From positions 1,550,001 to 1,614,000 of the forward strand of contig NC_091276.1 of assembly GCF_042100115.1 (NCBI RefSeq): a DNA stretch of 64,000 bases, read 5' to 3'. Shown piece by piece: positions 35,779-48,900 of this stretch (positions within the stretch are counted from its first letter, which is position 1; every line of letters begins with the position of its first letter). This stretch comes from Alternaria dauci. Its lineage: Eukaryota; Ascomycota; Dothideomycetes; Pleosporales; Pleosporaceae. Below the pieces are notes generated by a model, which had not been told where the DNA came from, did no database searches, and saw only the letters and a program-made list of their open reading frames with translations. The position numbers were made by a program, and so were the translations under genes.

Positions 35779-37243
35779 ATGGTATTTCTCCGCTCTGCTT
35801 CTCGCCTTGCGCGCCCTGCCTCGTCCCTCCTCAGCGCACGCGCTGGACCGCGATTGACTTCGTCGCTCCGACAACCGAATGCATTCAGAACGCTGACAGC
35901 GACGGCCTCACAACAGGGAAAAGTTCTTCTTGTCCTCTACGATGTAAGTGACGATTGGGTTCTGATGGCGCATGCGACACAGCTAACAACTACATCAGGG
36001 TGGCATCCACGCCGAGCAGGAGCCTCAGCTTCTCGGAACCACTGAGAACGAACTGGGCATCAGGAAGTGGATTGAGGAGCAAGGCCACGAGCTCGTCACC
36101 ACGTCCAACAAGGAGGGCGAGAACTCCGAGTTTGACAAGCACCTTGTCGACGCAGAGGTCATCATCACAACACCGTACGTCAAGCCTACCCCGCAATGCC
36201 GCTAAGTGCCCCACAAGCACGCGTCAAGCTTCAAGCGGAAGCGCTAACGCTGCTAACACCATCCGAGCGAACATCAGCTAACAGATCGCGATCTACAGTT
36301 TCCACCCTGGTTACCTTACCGCCGAGCGTCTGGCCAAGGCTAAGAACCTGAAGCTTGCCGTTACTGCTGGTATTGGATCCGACCACGTCGACCTCAATGC
36401 TGCGAACAAGACCAACGGCGGTATTACCGTCGCCGAGGTTACTGGCTCCAACGTCGTCTCCGTCGCCGAGCACGTTGTCATGACCATCCTGACCCTCGTC
36501 CGCAACTTTGTCCCCGCTCACGAGCAGATCGTCAAGGGTGAATGGAACGTTGCTGAGGTCGCCAAGAACGAGTACGATCTCGAGAACAAGGTTGTCGGTA
36601 CCGTCGCTGTTGGCCGCATCGGTGAGCGTGTGCTGCGCCGTCTCAAGCCCTTTGACTGCAAGGAGCTCCTCTACTTTGACTACCAGCCTCTGTCCCCTGA
36701 GAAGGAGAAGGAGATTGGCTGCCGCCGTGTTGAGAACCTTGAGGAGATGTTGGCGCAGTGCGATGTTGTCACCATCAACTGCCCTCTGCACGAGAAGACG
36801 CGTGGTCTCTTCAACAAGGAGCTCATCTCCAAGATGAAGAAGGGCTCATGGTTGGTCAACACGGCCCGTGGTGCCATTGTCGTCAAGGAAGACGTTGCCC
36901 AGGCTCTCAAGGACGGCCACCTCCGTGGCTACGGTGGTGATGTCTGGTTCCCCCAGCCCGCACCCAAGGACCACCCGCTCCGCTACGCCCAGAACCCATG
37001 GGGCGGCGGCAACGCCATGGTTCCCCACATGTCCGGTACTTCGATCGATGCCCAGAAGGTGAGTTTTACAGCCAGGAACGTGTATGTTTTGAAGACAAGT
37101 ACTAATGTCAATTGCAGCGCTATGCCGACGGCACCAAGGCCATCCTTGACGAGTACTTTTCCGGCCGCGAGAACTACCGGCCTGAGGATTTGATTGTGCA
37201 CAAGGGCGATTACGCCACCAAGGCGTATGGTCAGCGCAAGTAG
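35779..37243 (+). CDS. NAD-dependent formate dehydrogenase with mitochondrial presequence
   Basis: Exons 35779-35943, 35999-36174, 36299-37058 and 37118-37243 join in phase to 408 aa. The body is a D-2-hydroxyacid dehydrogenase of the formate dehydrogenase type: GSDHVDL, the NAD loop GTVAVGRIG at 214-222, the formate-specific [17 protein letters not shown], and catalytic His357 in VPHMSGTS. It oxidises formate to CO2 with NAD+. The first 45 residues are rich in Arg, Ser, Ala and Leu with no acidic residue ([14 protein letters not shown]), a typical mitochondrial presequence. No Met codon occurs between Met1 and the catalytic domain, so a shorter cytosolic form cannot start from this transcript by leaky scanning. 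Assignment of enzyme is firm; location is inferred. Confidence 0.95.
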
Positions 37244-37465
37244 AAGAAGCAGCCTTCTTTCTCAACTTGGTATCCTTTTTGAGCGATTTCGCACGAATTT
37301 TCTTGGCAGTTGTCGGGCGTTGGATGGGTATTCCCGCCTGCCTATGTATATGAATATATCCCACTTGAACTCCATTTCCCAATGTCCTGACGACTAGTAT
37401 ACGCCGGTGAAGTGTGTGGTGCAAAGGAAAGCGATCAAATTGGAGGCAAACAGTGTAAAGGGTGT

Positions 37466-38069
37466 TTATGCAGATGATGGGTGTCTCGATAGGGACCGCC
37501 GCCTCTCGTCTTCGTGCTCATCCTCGCTGTCGTCCTTGAAGCCCTCCTCTAGTTCACGGCCCAAGCGCCTCTCTTCGTCCATCATGCTCCTGCGTTGCTC
37601 TAGTGCTTCCCTCCTCCGCTCGTCGATGGGATCAAAGCCGACCATGCCTTCTCCCTCCTCATCGTCAAACAAATCGTCGTCGTGCTGTGCGCTGCCGTCT
37701 ACCACACCCCTCTGTCTGATCCAAGCGGAGGGTGCGAAGAGGTTGTAGAGAGCATCGGAGAGGTTGGTGCGCCAAGATGTAGGCAAGTCGGTCACACTGG
37801 CGGGCATGGGCAGGTAGTGGCTATAACGGCTGCGATGGCGGCGGACAAAGGGCAGGATGACGAAGGCTAGGAGGACATAGAGAATGGCAGCGAGGAACAG
37901 TGGTACGAGGATGGTCTGGAGGCGCATCGTCAGCGTCCACATGGGGCATTGGGGTGTGCTCTCGGTGGTCGTGGCATCAAGACCCACTGGACGCGCTCAC
38001 CGCCCGCAAGCTTCATGTACGTGACAGCTGTCAGTCACTCACCTTGAGGAAATGGGTAAAGCCGGCCAT
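37466..38069 (-). CDS. Small single-pass membrane protein with charged tail, 158 aa
   Basis: Proposed exons are 38069-38043 (MAGFTHFLK) and 37915-37466, with a 127-nt intron: donor GTGAGT, branch-like GCTGACG, acceptor TCCAG. The ATG sits in a strong context (GCGGCCATGGC). The product has one hydrophobic helix at about residues 11-33, a short basic stretch RRHRSR, a Pro-containing linker, an acidic DDDLFDDEEGEG segment, and a tail alternating Arg and Glu that probably forms a helix. An unspliced alternative would start at an internal ATG near 37940. I do not recognise the family. It lies tail to tail with formate dehydrogenase (222 nt between stops) and head to head with the formin gene. Confidence 0.6.
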
Positions 38070-38917
38070 GGCCGCGGATGCATGTGCTAGCGAAGGATGC
38101 GTGAACTGGCGGAGCGCGTCGTTTTGATCGCCGGCAGTGGGCTGACGCGAGGCTGGGCTGTTAGGGGTCGTGCGGGTAGTGTGGGTAGCAGGTGGTGTTG
38201 AGACGGAATGCGCCAGATGTGTACAGAGTGCGGCGATGCATGCGCGTCTCTCGATGTCGCTGGTGCCTGCTGCGCCACAGGACAAGAGCAGACGGGGCCG
38301 GGGAGGGTTAGTTAGCTAGTTAGTCAGGAGAGAGAGGTGCTGAGGGCGCGGCTACGAGGGCGTTGGTTGATGGGCTGGCAGGGCAGATGGCGCCACTACA
38401 CGGACACATGCGCACGTCTCAGGAGAACGTCGGAGCCAATGCGGACGCGGCTGAGACGGAGTTCGCATGCTGGGAAGCCCACTCTGGCGGCCCTGTCTGG
38501 CTGTAACGTCGAGACGTCTCGGTGACGGCTGACTGCAGCATGGCCGTGTCCTGTCTTATACTGCTATACCTCGCCCTGGGAATATACTAGGCACGACTGA
38601 CAGGCGGCAGTCACATGGGCGGCGCTAGTTATTCAGCAACTTGCCGCAACTCACCTGCAGCCGCATTGTGCTGCAGCACCCACGGCGTCCTTCCCTCCAC
38701 CCCCCCAGGAATTGCTTCTACTGCCTTGCGACTCACCGCACCCCGCCCCGCACTCTCGCTTCAGGACGAGAGATAGCCGTTGGCCGTGTCGCCCTCGCCC
38801 ACGTCGGCCGTCGCTGCGAAGCGAGACGGCGCTGCTTCAGGAAGGAGGGGAACGGGGGACACGTCGGGCGGCGCGCTCCCAGGGCGGCAGCTTTGGGCAT
38901 AGACGCTCGCTATAGGC
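38070..38917. other. Divergent promoter region
   Basis: Region between the membrane-protein gene (minus) and the formin gene (plus). Short frames without motifs; a proline/cytosine-rich stretch lies close to the formin start. No gene seen. Confidence 0.45.
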
Positions 38918-41900
38918 ATGGACAGCAAGGGTCGGCAATCTTCCGCCGGCAAGTTCTTCGGACGCCGCCTGCACAAAGACAAGGACAAGCACGCCAGCGA
39001 CGCGAAGCACACGACTACCTCGTCGACCGACAGCCCCCCGGGCAGCTCTCATGGCTCGCTCTCGTCACGCCATTCACACAGACACTCGATTGGCGGCGCT
39101 TCGATAGACCAGCGGCCCGTGTCCATGACCGCTGAGGGCATCTTCGCGCGAGCCGGCCCCGTATCAACCATCGACCCTCCGCGCGACGACGCCTCCAAGA
39201 CGGGCGAACCGCTGCCACACCATCTCAACAAGGGCGGCGGCGACTTCCACCAGTACCCCGTCGTCAACGCCTCCGCAATGCCCCAGAACGGCTACTCCAA
39301 CCCAGGCCCGCCGCGCCCACCGCCGCACTCACTCGGCACCACCATCGCCTCGAGCAACCCTGGCGACCGCGGCGTGTCGATGCAGCAGTGGGGCGCGCGC
39401 GGCAGCAGCAGAGACGGCAACCACTCGTACTATGCCGGCACCGACTCGTCCAACAACACGCGCGCCTCGTCGGACCAGGCGAGCATCTACAGCAACGACT
39501 CAAGGACGCGCGGCAGCAACGTCTTCTACCCCCAGAACCCATCCCAGACGACAATCTCCTCTATAGGCCTCGATGCCGGCAGTCTCCTCCCCACCGCCAT
39601 AGCTACTCCACGCGACTCGCACCGCCACCTGCTGCACTACAACTCGTCGTCGTCGCCCTCATCGTCGCAGACCTCGTTCAACCAAAACACACTTAGCATA
39701 CAAAGACCGCCAGACCATGTCGTAGAAAAAGAGTTTATGAACCTCATGGTGAAGCGAGGATGGAAGAGCTTACCAGAGCAGGCCAGGCGGCAGATGGAGG
39801 CCTACAAGATCGACAAGAAGTGGACCCTCGTCTACCAGGACAAGCTCGCCGAATTCAAGCACGAAGAGAAGAAGCGCCAGACGCAGCGGATAACATACGG
39901 CGGTCCAGGTGGAGGTGGCCCGGACATCCTCATGCGCGCAGAAGAGGAGGGCTCGCCCGAGTGGTATGTCAAGAAGGTCATGGACAACTCGATAACTATC
40001 AAGCAAATGTCGAGTTTGGAGATCAGCCTGCGAACGCAGCCTATTGCTTGGGTCAGGGGCTTCATCGAGGCGCAGGGTCAGATTGCCCTCACAAATGTAT
40101 TGGCCAAGATCAACCGCAGGAAGGGAACCGGGCCTGCGCCCCCGCCCAGCGTCATGGCACAAAAGGCGGAGAACGACGTGGAGCGCGAATACGAAATCAT
40201 CAAGTGCCTAAAGGCATTGATGAACAACAAGTACGGTGCCGACAATGCTCTCAACCATCCCTCCATCATACAGGCGCTGTGTGGCTCCTTGATCTCTTCG
40301 CGCCTCAACACACGAAAACTTGTCTCAGATGTCTTGACCTTTTTGTGCCACTGGGGCAATGGAAGTGGGCACGAGAAAGTACTGCAGGCACTCGACAACC
40401 TCAAATCACAATATGGCGAAAGCAGTCGATTCGATGCATGGATGCGCATCGTCGAAGTCACGGTCGATGGCCGTGGTAAGATGGGCTCCATGGTAGGCGC
40501 TTCAGACGAAGTGCGCAGTGGAGGTATCGGCGTAGAGAACCTCCTCATGGAATATGCCATCGCAACACTCTTTTTGATCAACATGGTTGTCGACGCCCCT
40601 GAACGCGACCTGCAGCTCAGGATGCATGTACGAGCCCAGTTCACAGCATGCGGCATCAAGCGCATCTTCAACAAAATGGAAGGCTTCCAGTACGATGTCA
40701 TCGACAAGCAGATCGAGCACTACTTGGACAACGAAGCTGTGGACTATGAGGATTTCCTTCAAAGGGAGAATAGCTCCATAGTCGACAGCGTTGAAGGTGA
40801 GACCAAGGATCTCAACGACCCCGTTCAGATAGCAGATGCCATCATGAGCAAGATCAATGGCAGCCGCGCACAAGACTACTTCACGTCGGCCATGCAACAC
40901 TTGCTGTTGATGCGCGACACCGAGAGCGAGGATCGGTTGCGCATGTTCCAATTGGTCGACCAAATGCTGAGCTACGTGGCTATGGACCGCCGACTGCCAG
41001 ACATGGACCTCAAGCAAAGTCTGAATTTCACCGTACAGTCGCTGCTCGACAAGCTCTACACAGATTCCGAGGCCCGGCAGGTACGCGATGAAGCAGTCGA
41101 AGCGCGACAGATTGCAGACTCGGCCATTGCGGAACGCGATGAGATGAAAGCGCAGCTAGAGCTGGGCGCAGATGGCCTAGTCTCTAAGCTGCAGAAACAA
41201 CTAGCAGAGCAAGAACGCATCATCGAGCTTCGTGGAAGACAGGTAGAGCAAATGAAGTCGGAACTCGCAGAAATGCAGAGAATACGAGCTCAAGAGCTGC
41301 AACGTAACGAACTCGAGACGCGTGAACTGTACTTGATGCTTAGAGACGCTCAAGATGTCGCAGCGTCAGCAGCGAAGAAGTCCGGCAAAGATGGACTCGG
41401 TGCCACGGATCCTGCTCAAATGCAGGGCATCATGGACCGCGAACGGCTCATGAACAGACTAGAGATCCAATTGCAGCGAGCCAGAACTCAGGCGACGCTC
41501 GAGGGCAAGACCCTGCAGATGCAGCCCAGCGAGAAGCTCCGGGAACTGCGAGAGAAAATGGAGGGCGACATGCCTGGCATGACTGAACAAGGCTATGGCG
41601 GTCTCGAATCGAGCTCCTTTGGATCAGTCCGTGCCAAGAGTGGTGTACCACGCAGAAAGCCACTCCCTGGCCTTCCTGGTCAGATTGGCGAGGATACTGA
41701 GATGTCAGAGATGGATGATGATGACGTGGTCATTGAGAAGCCCCGTCTCGTACAGATGCACAAGCCAAAGCTCAGCTCTTCGACAGCCAATGCCTTGATG
41801 GCAGATATCGCCTCGAACGTCAAGCGATATGACGACTCGGATGCGGAAGGCGATGGCGTTACCACAGGACCATCACATCCCAGCCTCGAATCCGGCTCAC

Positions 41901-44216
41901 CAAAGACACCCGCCGATGGCGAAGCCCCCAAAGCTGCTATACCTCCGCCTCCACCTCCTCCCCCAGGCGCTCTTGGGTTCTCTGCCGACATACCAGTTCC
42001 ACCACCTATGCCCGGTGCTCCTATTCCTCCGCCACCTCCGCCGCCGCCGCCGCCTGGAAAACTTGGTTTCAAGCCTGGTATTCCCGTTCCACCCCCTATG
42101 CCTGGAGATGGCAGTATGCCACCTCCGCCGCCGCCGCCGCCGCCACCCATGCCAGGTGCCAAGCGTCCTGGATTCATGCCCAAAGCACCTGGATTCGGCG
42201 CCGCGCAACAGTTTGCTCTTTCTGGGCCACGGCCCAAGAAAAAGCTCAAGGCTCTTCATTGGGACAAGGTCGACCAGCCTACTACCACCGTCTGGGCCAC
42301 CCGTGGTCTCACTTCGGAAGAAAAAGAGGAGAAGTACCAGGAATTGGCGAGGAAGGGTGTATTGGAGGAAGTCGAGAAGCTGTTCTTGGCAAAAGAGATC
42401 AAGGCGATCGGCAAGAAATCTGGCAAGAAGGACGAAAAGAAGCAGATCATCTCCCGTGACCTTATGCACAACTTCCAGATCAGCATGGCCAAGTTCTCAT
42501 CATACGGAGTGGAGGACATTGTCAGAATGATCATCCACTGTGACACCAAGATCCTGGACGACCCTGTCACTATGGAGTTCCTGCAAAAGAACGACTTCTG
42601 TGACATACCTGACAATACCGCCAAGCTCATGGCACCTTACTCAAAAGACTGGACCGGACCTAATGCCAGCGAAAGCAAACGCGAACAGGACCCGAACGAA
42701 CTCACAAGGGAAGATCAAATATACCTTTTCACTGCTTACGAGCTGCACCATTACTGGAAGAGTAGGATGAGGGCGCTCGCATTGACTCGTACGTACGAAT
42801 CTGAGTACGATGAGATTTCGAACAAGCTGTTGGAAATTTCAAGGGTATCCGAGAGTCTACGCGATTCTTCAAGCTTGATCAGTGTTCTCGGTCTCATCTT
42901 GGACATTGGTAACTTCATGAACGATGCCAATAAGCAAGCCAGTGGTTTCAAGCTCTCCACGCTATCGCGTCTGGGCATGCTCAAGGACGACAGGAACGAA
43001 TCCACATTCGCCGACGTTGTCGAGAGGATTGTGCGCAACCAGTACTCTGGATGGGAAGGTTTCACCGACGAGATCGGCGGCGTCCTGACAGCACAGAAGA
43101 TCAACGTTGAGCAACTGCAGACCGATGCCAAAAAGTACATTGACAACATCAAGAATGTACAGATGTCGCTCGACTCTGGTAACCTGTCTGACCCAACCAA
43201 ATTCCATCCAGAAGACAAGGTTGCAATTGTTGTGCAAAGGAACATGAAGGAAGCAAGGAGAAAGGCAGAGCAGATGCAAGTCTTCCTTGAGGATATGCAG
43301 AAGAGTTACGACGACATCATGGCATTTTATGGCGAAGATCCAACCGACGACAGTGCGAGGAGGGATTTCTTTGCGAAGTTGGCCAACTTCGTTCAGGAAT
43401 GGAAGGTCAGTCATCACGAGTCGCCTATTTCAATTATCCTGTTTGCTAACTCGCTGGTAGAAATCCAAAGAGAAGAACACCGCACTCGAAGAACAACACC
43501 GTCGCAACGAGATTTCCATGCGTCGCAAACAAGCGCAGACTGCGAACCCTCTCTCACCCAACGCTCTGTCTTCAGACTCCGATGCGCCCAAATCTCCAGC
43601 TTCCACCGGGGCGATGGACGACTTACTCCAGAAGCTGCGTGCCGCAAAGCCCGAAGCAAGGGATCAACGCGATCGCCGTCGTCGCGCCCGTTTAAAGGAC
43701 AGGCACCAGGTACGCGTGGCTAGTGGCCAGAAGATTCCAGAAATTGGCGTCAACATGGAGGACGGGGGAGAGGGTGCCGAAGGAGAGGATGATACGAGCA
43801 AGCTGCTTAGTCCCGCGAGTGAGACGGCGGAGAACGAGGCTAGCAGCACTGTTGGTACTTCTGCTGGCGCTGCCGGCACCGCTGAAGCAGATATCGCAGA
43901 TCGTGCTGCTGCCATGTTGGAAGGTCTACAATCAGGCACTAGCCTGAACAAAGACGGTTCGCTGTCTGTTAGGCGAAGAAGAGAGAACGCTGACACGGAA
44001 AGACAACGAAGGAGAAATCGACGCAATCAAGCTTCGGCCAAGAGCGAGGACGGGGGCATTTTGAGTCCTACGGCCATACCTGAAGAAGGCGATAGCATCG
44101 TCGACCAAGAAGGCGAGGAATCCAGGGACCCGACAACACCAGTCACCGTTGTCCACCCACCGAGTCCAGAACAAAAGGGGAGGGATCTACCCACACCACC
44201 ACCAGAGGATGGTTAG
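38918..44216 (+). CDS. sepA: Diaphanous-related formin (Bni1/SepA)
   Basis: Exons 38918-43405 and 43461-44216 (55-nt intron, GTCAGT..GTAG) give 1747 aa, a usual length for filamentous-fungal formins. Order of parts: Ser/His-rich N-terminus; Rho-binding and FH3 armadillo region from about residue 272 (FMNLMVKRGWKSLPEQ) to about 600; coiled coil at about 720-830; FH1 at about 1006-1085 with several runs of six or more prolines; FH2 from about 1100 (LKALHWDKVD at 1110) to about 1500, including FMNDANKQASGFKLSTLSRL. A coiled, basic tail (RRRRARLKDR) follows in exon 2. Formins nucleate and elongate unbranched actin at hyphal tips and septa under Rho control. Without splicing the protein would end at an unrelated 106-residue tail. 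Confidence 0.95.
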
Positions 44217-44953
44217 GCAGTCCATGTTGACATCAAAACATTGTCACCCTATGTTGAGTGGCTTGTATTGCTGCTACTACTGCTGCTGCCGCTGTTGTGG
44301 AGAGAGACAGAAAGGGGAGAGTCCAGTTGGGGATAATTTCGCGATAGAACATTTTCGACTTCGATACCCGATCGCCTTTTCTTTTTTACACACCATGGCA
44401 TTTATACGGTTTTTAACTTTACTTTGGCTTTATCTTGCCAATCGTTTTTCATTTGTTTGTATTGTACCACAATCTGGAGGGTCTTAATGCATCGCTTGCG
44501 CAGTGTGATGTCGCTGGCGTCCTTTTCGTTGTGTTGGATGGCGGGTAGGCATATTTGGATGAGAGTATGGGGGACCGGGTGGACGGGAACTTGGGTTAGA
44601 TATCCTTGGGGGAGGAACGGTAAGGTATAGGAATTATGTCGACATTTTACATGCTCATTCGTTTTTACGGTTTTGTTCTTGTCTCAGTTGCATAGGCTGA
44701 TTGCGTTGATGCTCTTGTTCAATGCAAACGAAGTGGCAAATTTGTGTAAAATCCCTCTAATATTACTAATATAACCGTCATGGAGCGTACTACCAGACAC
44801 CTTTCCCTTTCTCTAAGATGAGATATGATACAAACAAGAAAGCATGACTAGCATGTGCCATCAAGGAGAGTCGTGAAGTTTAACAGGAAATGACGGAGAA
44901 AAAAAGAGACATCATAACGCCCGGAAATGCCAACATCATGCATGATATCCGCT
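44217..44953. other. Intergenic region between convergent genes
   Basis: 3' flanks of the formin and peroxidase genes. Contains a short imperfect CTG/CTA repeat just after the formin stop. No gene seen. Confidence 0.45.
44268..44297 (+). repeat. Imperfect CTG/CTA trinucleotide repeat
   Basis: About ten units of CTG-like triplets (TTGCTGCTACTACTGCTG and on) in the 3' flank of the formin gene. A potential microsatellite. Confidence 0.6.
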
Positions 44954-45987
44954 CTACCACTTGAGGCGGTTAAAAAGGTTGCTGCTCTTGACGTCCCTCT
45001 TCTTGCTGCCGCCTGGCAGTGCACTCGTGCAGTCGATCAAGTTCTTGTCCTCAACACCCAACATGCTCATCTTGACCATTGCACCTACGAACGCCGAATC
45101 CCACAATCCCTTGCTAGCGGCAAAGGTGGAGAAGGGGATAGCAGTGAGAGGGTTCTGTGCAATGTTCTTGTCAGACTGGAGCGTGAAGGGTGCCGAGCCC
45201 CGCTTAGTCTCGGAGTAGTATTTGTTGTCCCAGGTACCGACAGTAGAATCGAGCGCGGCTTCAGCTCTGGAAGGGTCTGTAACGCGTTGTTTGGCAGCAG
45301 TGTGAGCACCGATGAGGGCCGCAAGGTCGTAGGGAGAGAAGCCTTTTGATGCTAGAGATAATGTTAGCTATGTAAAGATGGCAAGTTGAAAGATGAAAGC
45401 TTACCGAAGAGCCTGACCAAGTCCTCTCCTTTGGCGAGACCGCTGGGTAGAACGCCGAGCGCGTTTGCCTCGCTGGAATCCTTACGACCAACCTTGACGG
45501 GAATGGTAGGTCCACCAGGGCATGTTTTGACTGCATGTGCGGCAGCAAACTGGATAAGATCGGCCACACCGACTTTGGTCTGGGTAGCGACATTGGCGAG
45601 GTTGCCGCAAAGGCGTTGTAGGCCACGATTCTCGTGATTTGAGCACTCTTGCGCAAGAATGAGAGATCCGTCGCAAGCTCCATTGAAGCAGTCGTGGAAA
45701 GAAGATCGGATTGCAGCGCGAGCAGCATCTGTGCACTGCCCGTCTCCGAGGAATTGCTGAGTCAGAGTGGAAGAGATCTGAGTCCAGATGGCAGGGCATT
45801 CCTGCGCAGGTTTCTTGCCACCGAAGAGGCTGCCAACTAGACCGAGAATCTTTCCTACAGTGCGCTTCTCTTGCACCGGTGCTGGCGGTGCTACGATCCA
45901 CTCATCTTCTCGGATGGTGTAGTTGGCGTAGGCCTGGACTGTGCTGGCAGCCGCAAGACCAGAAATAAGGATGTTGCGAATATACAT
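44954..45987 (-). CDS. Secreted class II-type heme peroxidase
   Basis: Exon 1 runs 45987-45405 and exon 2 45351-44954 (53-nt intron, GTAAGC..CTAG), joined in phase to 326 aa. A signal peptide of about 20 residues (MYIRNILISGLAAASTVQAY) is followed by a likely propeptide ending in a dibasic KR at 41-42. The distal heme site is Arg94 with His98 in RSSFHDCFNGACDG; the proximal ligand is His211 in LAALIGAHTAAK. Eight or so cysteines are spread as in secreted fungal peroxidases. The protein oxidises phenolics or other donors with hydrogen peroxide outside the cell. I see no sign that it is a lignin or manganese peroxidase in the strict sense; ascomycete class II-like peroxidases are usually generic. 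Confidence 0.9.
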
Positions 45988-48900
45988 TATGTATGTGAGG
46001 AGAAGCTAGTAAGCGTATTGAATGGAAGGCGAATACGATGTATGAAAAGATAGGGCAGGCAAGATGTGCTGAGAAGCGGGAAAGCGAATGACCGTGTCAA
46101 CCTGAGATGATGGTAGCAAGGGAGCGACGAACTTTTATCTTTATACATTGTCAGATGTTTCCGAGGACGGGCAAGAATAGTAGCCACGACTCATGCTTAC
46201 ACTTAGCACGGTGTGAGCAGATGCCTCTTCTGACCCTGATTCCCATGGGCAAGCGTTGAAGAGAGCGTTGGAATAGACGTGACAGGCCGCTAGGGCGATG
46301 GTGAGAAAGACCCACCGCTACTGTTTTGGAACGACGGATAAACGCCACTACGTGACCGGTGGAATAGATTGTAGTTGAAGCATGACAGGTAGTAGCGCAC
46401 ATGCCGGTTATCCTCGAGCTTGGTGTGTAACTCCAAGCAATCCAGCTCACGCGATACGCTGCACATACTCAGGCTTGTCAGCAGTTGCGTTCCTACTATT
46501 TCATGCAGTGTGGCATTCGCGTGCTGAATCTCATTCGCATCGGCCATGGAACGATGGCAGGCATGCAAGGATACCGGCACTGTATTATTCCGAATCAACT
46601 CGATCCCGCTTCTCAGAGGCGAATTATTCAGTGCGTTCTTACTGGTATCGCATTGACAAGCAGACCGTTGGTTTGGAAGGTAAGACCCCTTTACGTCGAA
46701 ACGAAAGTTTTCTAAAGAAAGATGTGGGGATGCTGTTTATTGTTTCAAGACGGCTTCAGCCTAGCGAGCGTGCAAGAGCTGCAGTGCCGATGAACGAAGA
46801 TCAACACGGCCCGCAGTTTGGGCCATGGACGCCGTACGTTTGAGGCACATGGCAAGGCTTGAGCCTTACCAGGCGAGGGTTAGAGTATGGAAATGGTTTG
46901 TCGCGGGCTAACCTTAACGATACGAAACTTTGGGCATCCGTAAGGCTAGTTTGTGTCGTGCATGCTCGCTTCGCCTTCCCCACGCAAGTCTGCAGCTAAA
47001 CACTGCTACGGCAGCAAACCCTACCACAAGAACTCGGAAGAGAACTCTGGAAGACCGCGGCTATAGGGTGTGAGGTACATGGTGAGATCTGTTGGTGTGC
47101 GCTCTACTGGGCTTCTTATGAGGAGGAGGGTCTTCGGCACTTCACCGAAGGTCTAGCGCAGGGTCCTTGTCGTACGCTGTCAACTGTTACAGACGTGATT
47201 TGAATCTCTTAGCCAATGATTGTGAACGCAATCACTGGCTTCAGGTTTGACGATGCGATAGCGCCGATGCTGTTCCGGATATGTATGTCGGAGACCCGAA
47301 AGTGGAAATCTCTATAAGGATAGTCCAAGAAGGCGATCCTCTAGCAAAACCTTTCTCGCCGAGTTGAACCCTTGCAATTACTCATGACCCACCAACCTCG
47401 CGAACTCTACTGCGGATGCGACTGAAGCTCTCTGCACCGGTGCTGGAAACCATGGATACGACAAATAGCGTAGAGCCATTGACCGAGATGGCGCAACCGA
47501 CGTACCGCATATCCGTTCGTTCGCGCTAACGGCAGCAGTAGGAAGGTTGCCAGCACCATTGCCTCGATGTTGCGGACACGGAACGCGGTGTTTGAACGCC
47601 ACTTAAGCCTCCGCCCATGTCGCATGCAAGGCGAGACCGGCATCCACGCGCAATCTTCCATCATCATCAAGACGAGCGCCGTATCCTGTGTTTGGCTGCG
47701 TATCTCTTCCAAAGCCCTTTCGCACCACACTGCCGAATTGCTCGATCCAATATCGGAATGCGCGAACAGGTGTCGTGACGGAGTTGGATGACATTGTCGT
47801 ACAGCATAATCGTGATGCATCGCGATGCGCCTGCGAGACCGATGGGGAGGCATGTGCTTGTCATCACAAGAAAGGGCGATGAGGGATACCGCAAAAGCAG
47901 CTGTATCTTTGTGACGGTAGTAGTGCTGACAACGCAAACTACTGCACTGCTCTCTTGCTCGTGAATGTCAATAAACATGTTGAATTGCACCGTCAGGCAA
48001 AGCGAATCCAGCAAGATGGATGTATGGTTGAGTCGCGTTCGAGCATCCTGCAAAGCCCTGGAGGTTCCGTTACGTGAAGTCGCGTGATTCCGTATCAACC
48101 TTGAATGCGCGGCCCTTGATCGTATCACAACGCGTCCAGGAAATTATGAGCAGCCAGACTCAGCGTCATGCAAGAGGCAGCGACGCTGTATCAACTATAA
48201 AGGGAAATACTGAATAGCAGGCACAACGCAGAACTAGTGCTTACAACGCACCTCCGTACGTAAACCTGGGACAACATGAGGTGATTCAGTAGTAAGCAAA
48301 CGGTATGACTGTGATCAAGTTACGGATGAGCAGGTTGGGAAATCACATCTCTATCCCTGTCGACCTAGAGCCCGAGTCCTGCGACTTGGCACATGACATA
48401 TCACAAGTATCTCGCAACAGTACAGTGGATGCGCTCAACACAGGAATACTGTTTCCCAATCAGCATACACTTGGGAACGTGTACCTCAAAGTAAAATCCG
48501 CTTGCGAGCGACTGTGGACCATTCTAGTATCATCAAGCTATAAGTATAACTAGACTTTGACGTGCACACTTATGGATACATGATCGAGTTGTAACCCTCT
48601 TCGCCCACATGCGCGATCCGATGTGCGGCAGATACCTTGTTTTCCATATATTTTACTACTTTTCAGTCCACCTGGTGACCGCTTGTGTCTTCACCGCGAC
48701 TCACTCTACCTTGCGGCCTTGTTGCTCACCCTGTCATTTGACTGATCGCATACAGGGTACCTGTCGCGAATACCTCGACCCTACGGCGTGCTAGAATGCT
48801 CTTGCAGGATCGAGTTGCTTACAAGCTGTGATCAATGTCCCGTTCGACCTCCGTGGGTTGCGTGGCTTCGTTGGAAGATATAGGCATAAAGGGAAAGGTA

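Noticed and set aside
47407..48128. Two overlapping minus-strand frames of 176 and 153 codons
   Set aside because: Different reading frames, no splice sites joining them cleanly, no motif, signal peptide or recognisable domain. Could be a decayed gene but not supportable by eye.
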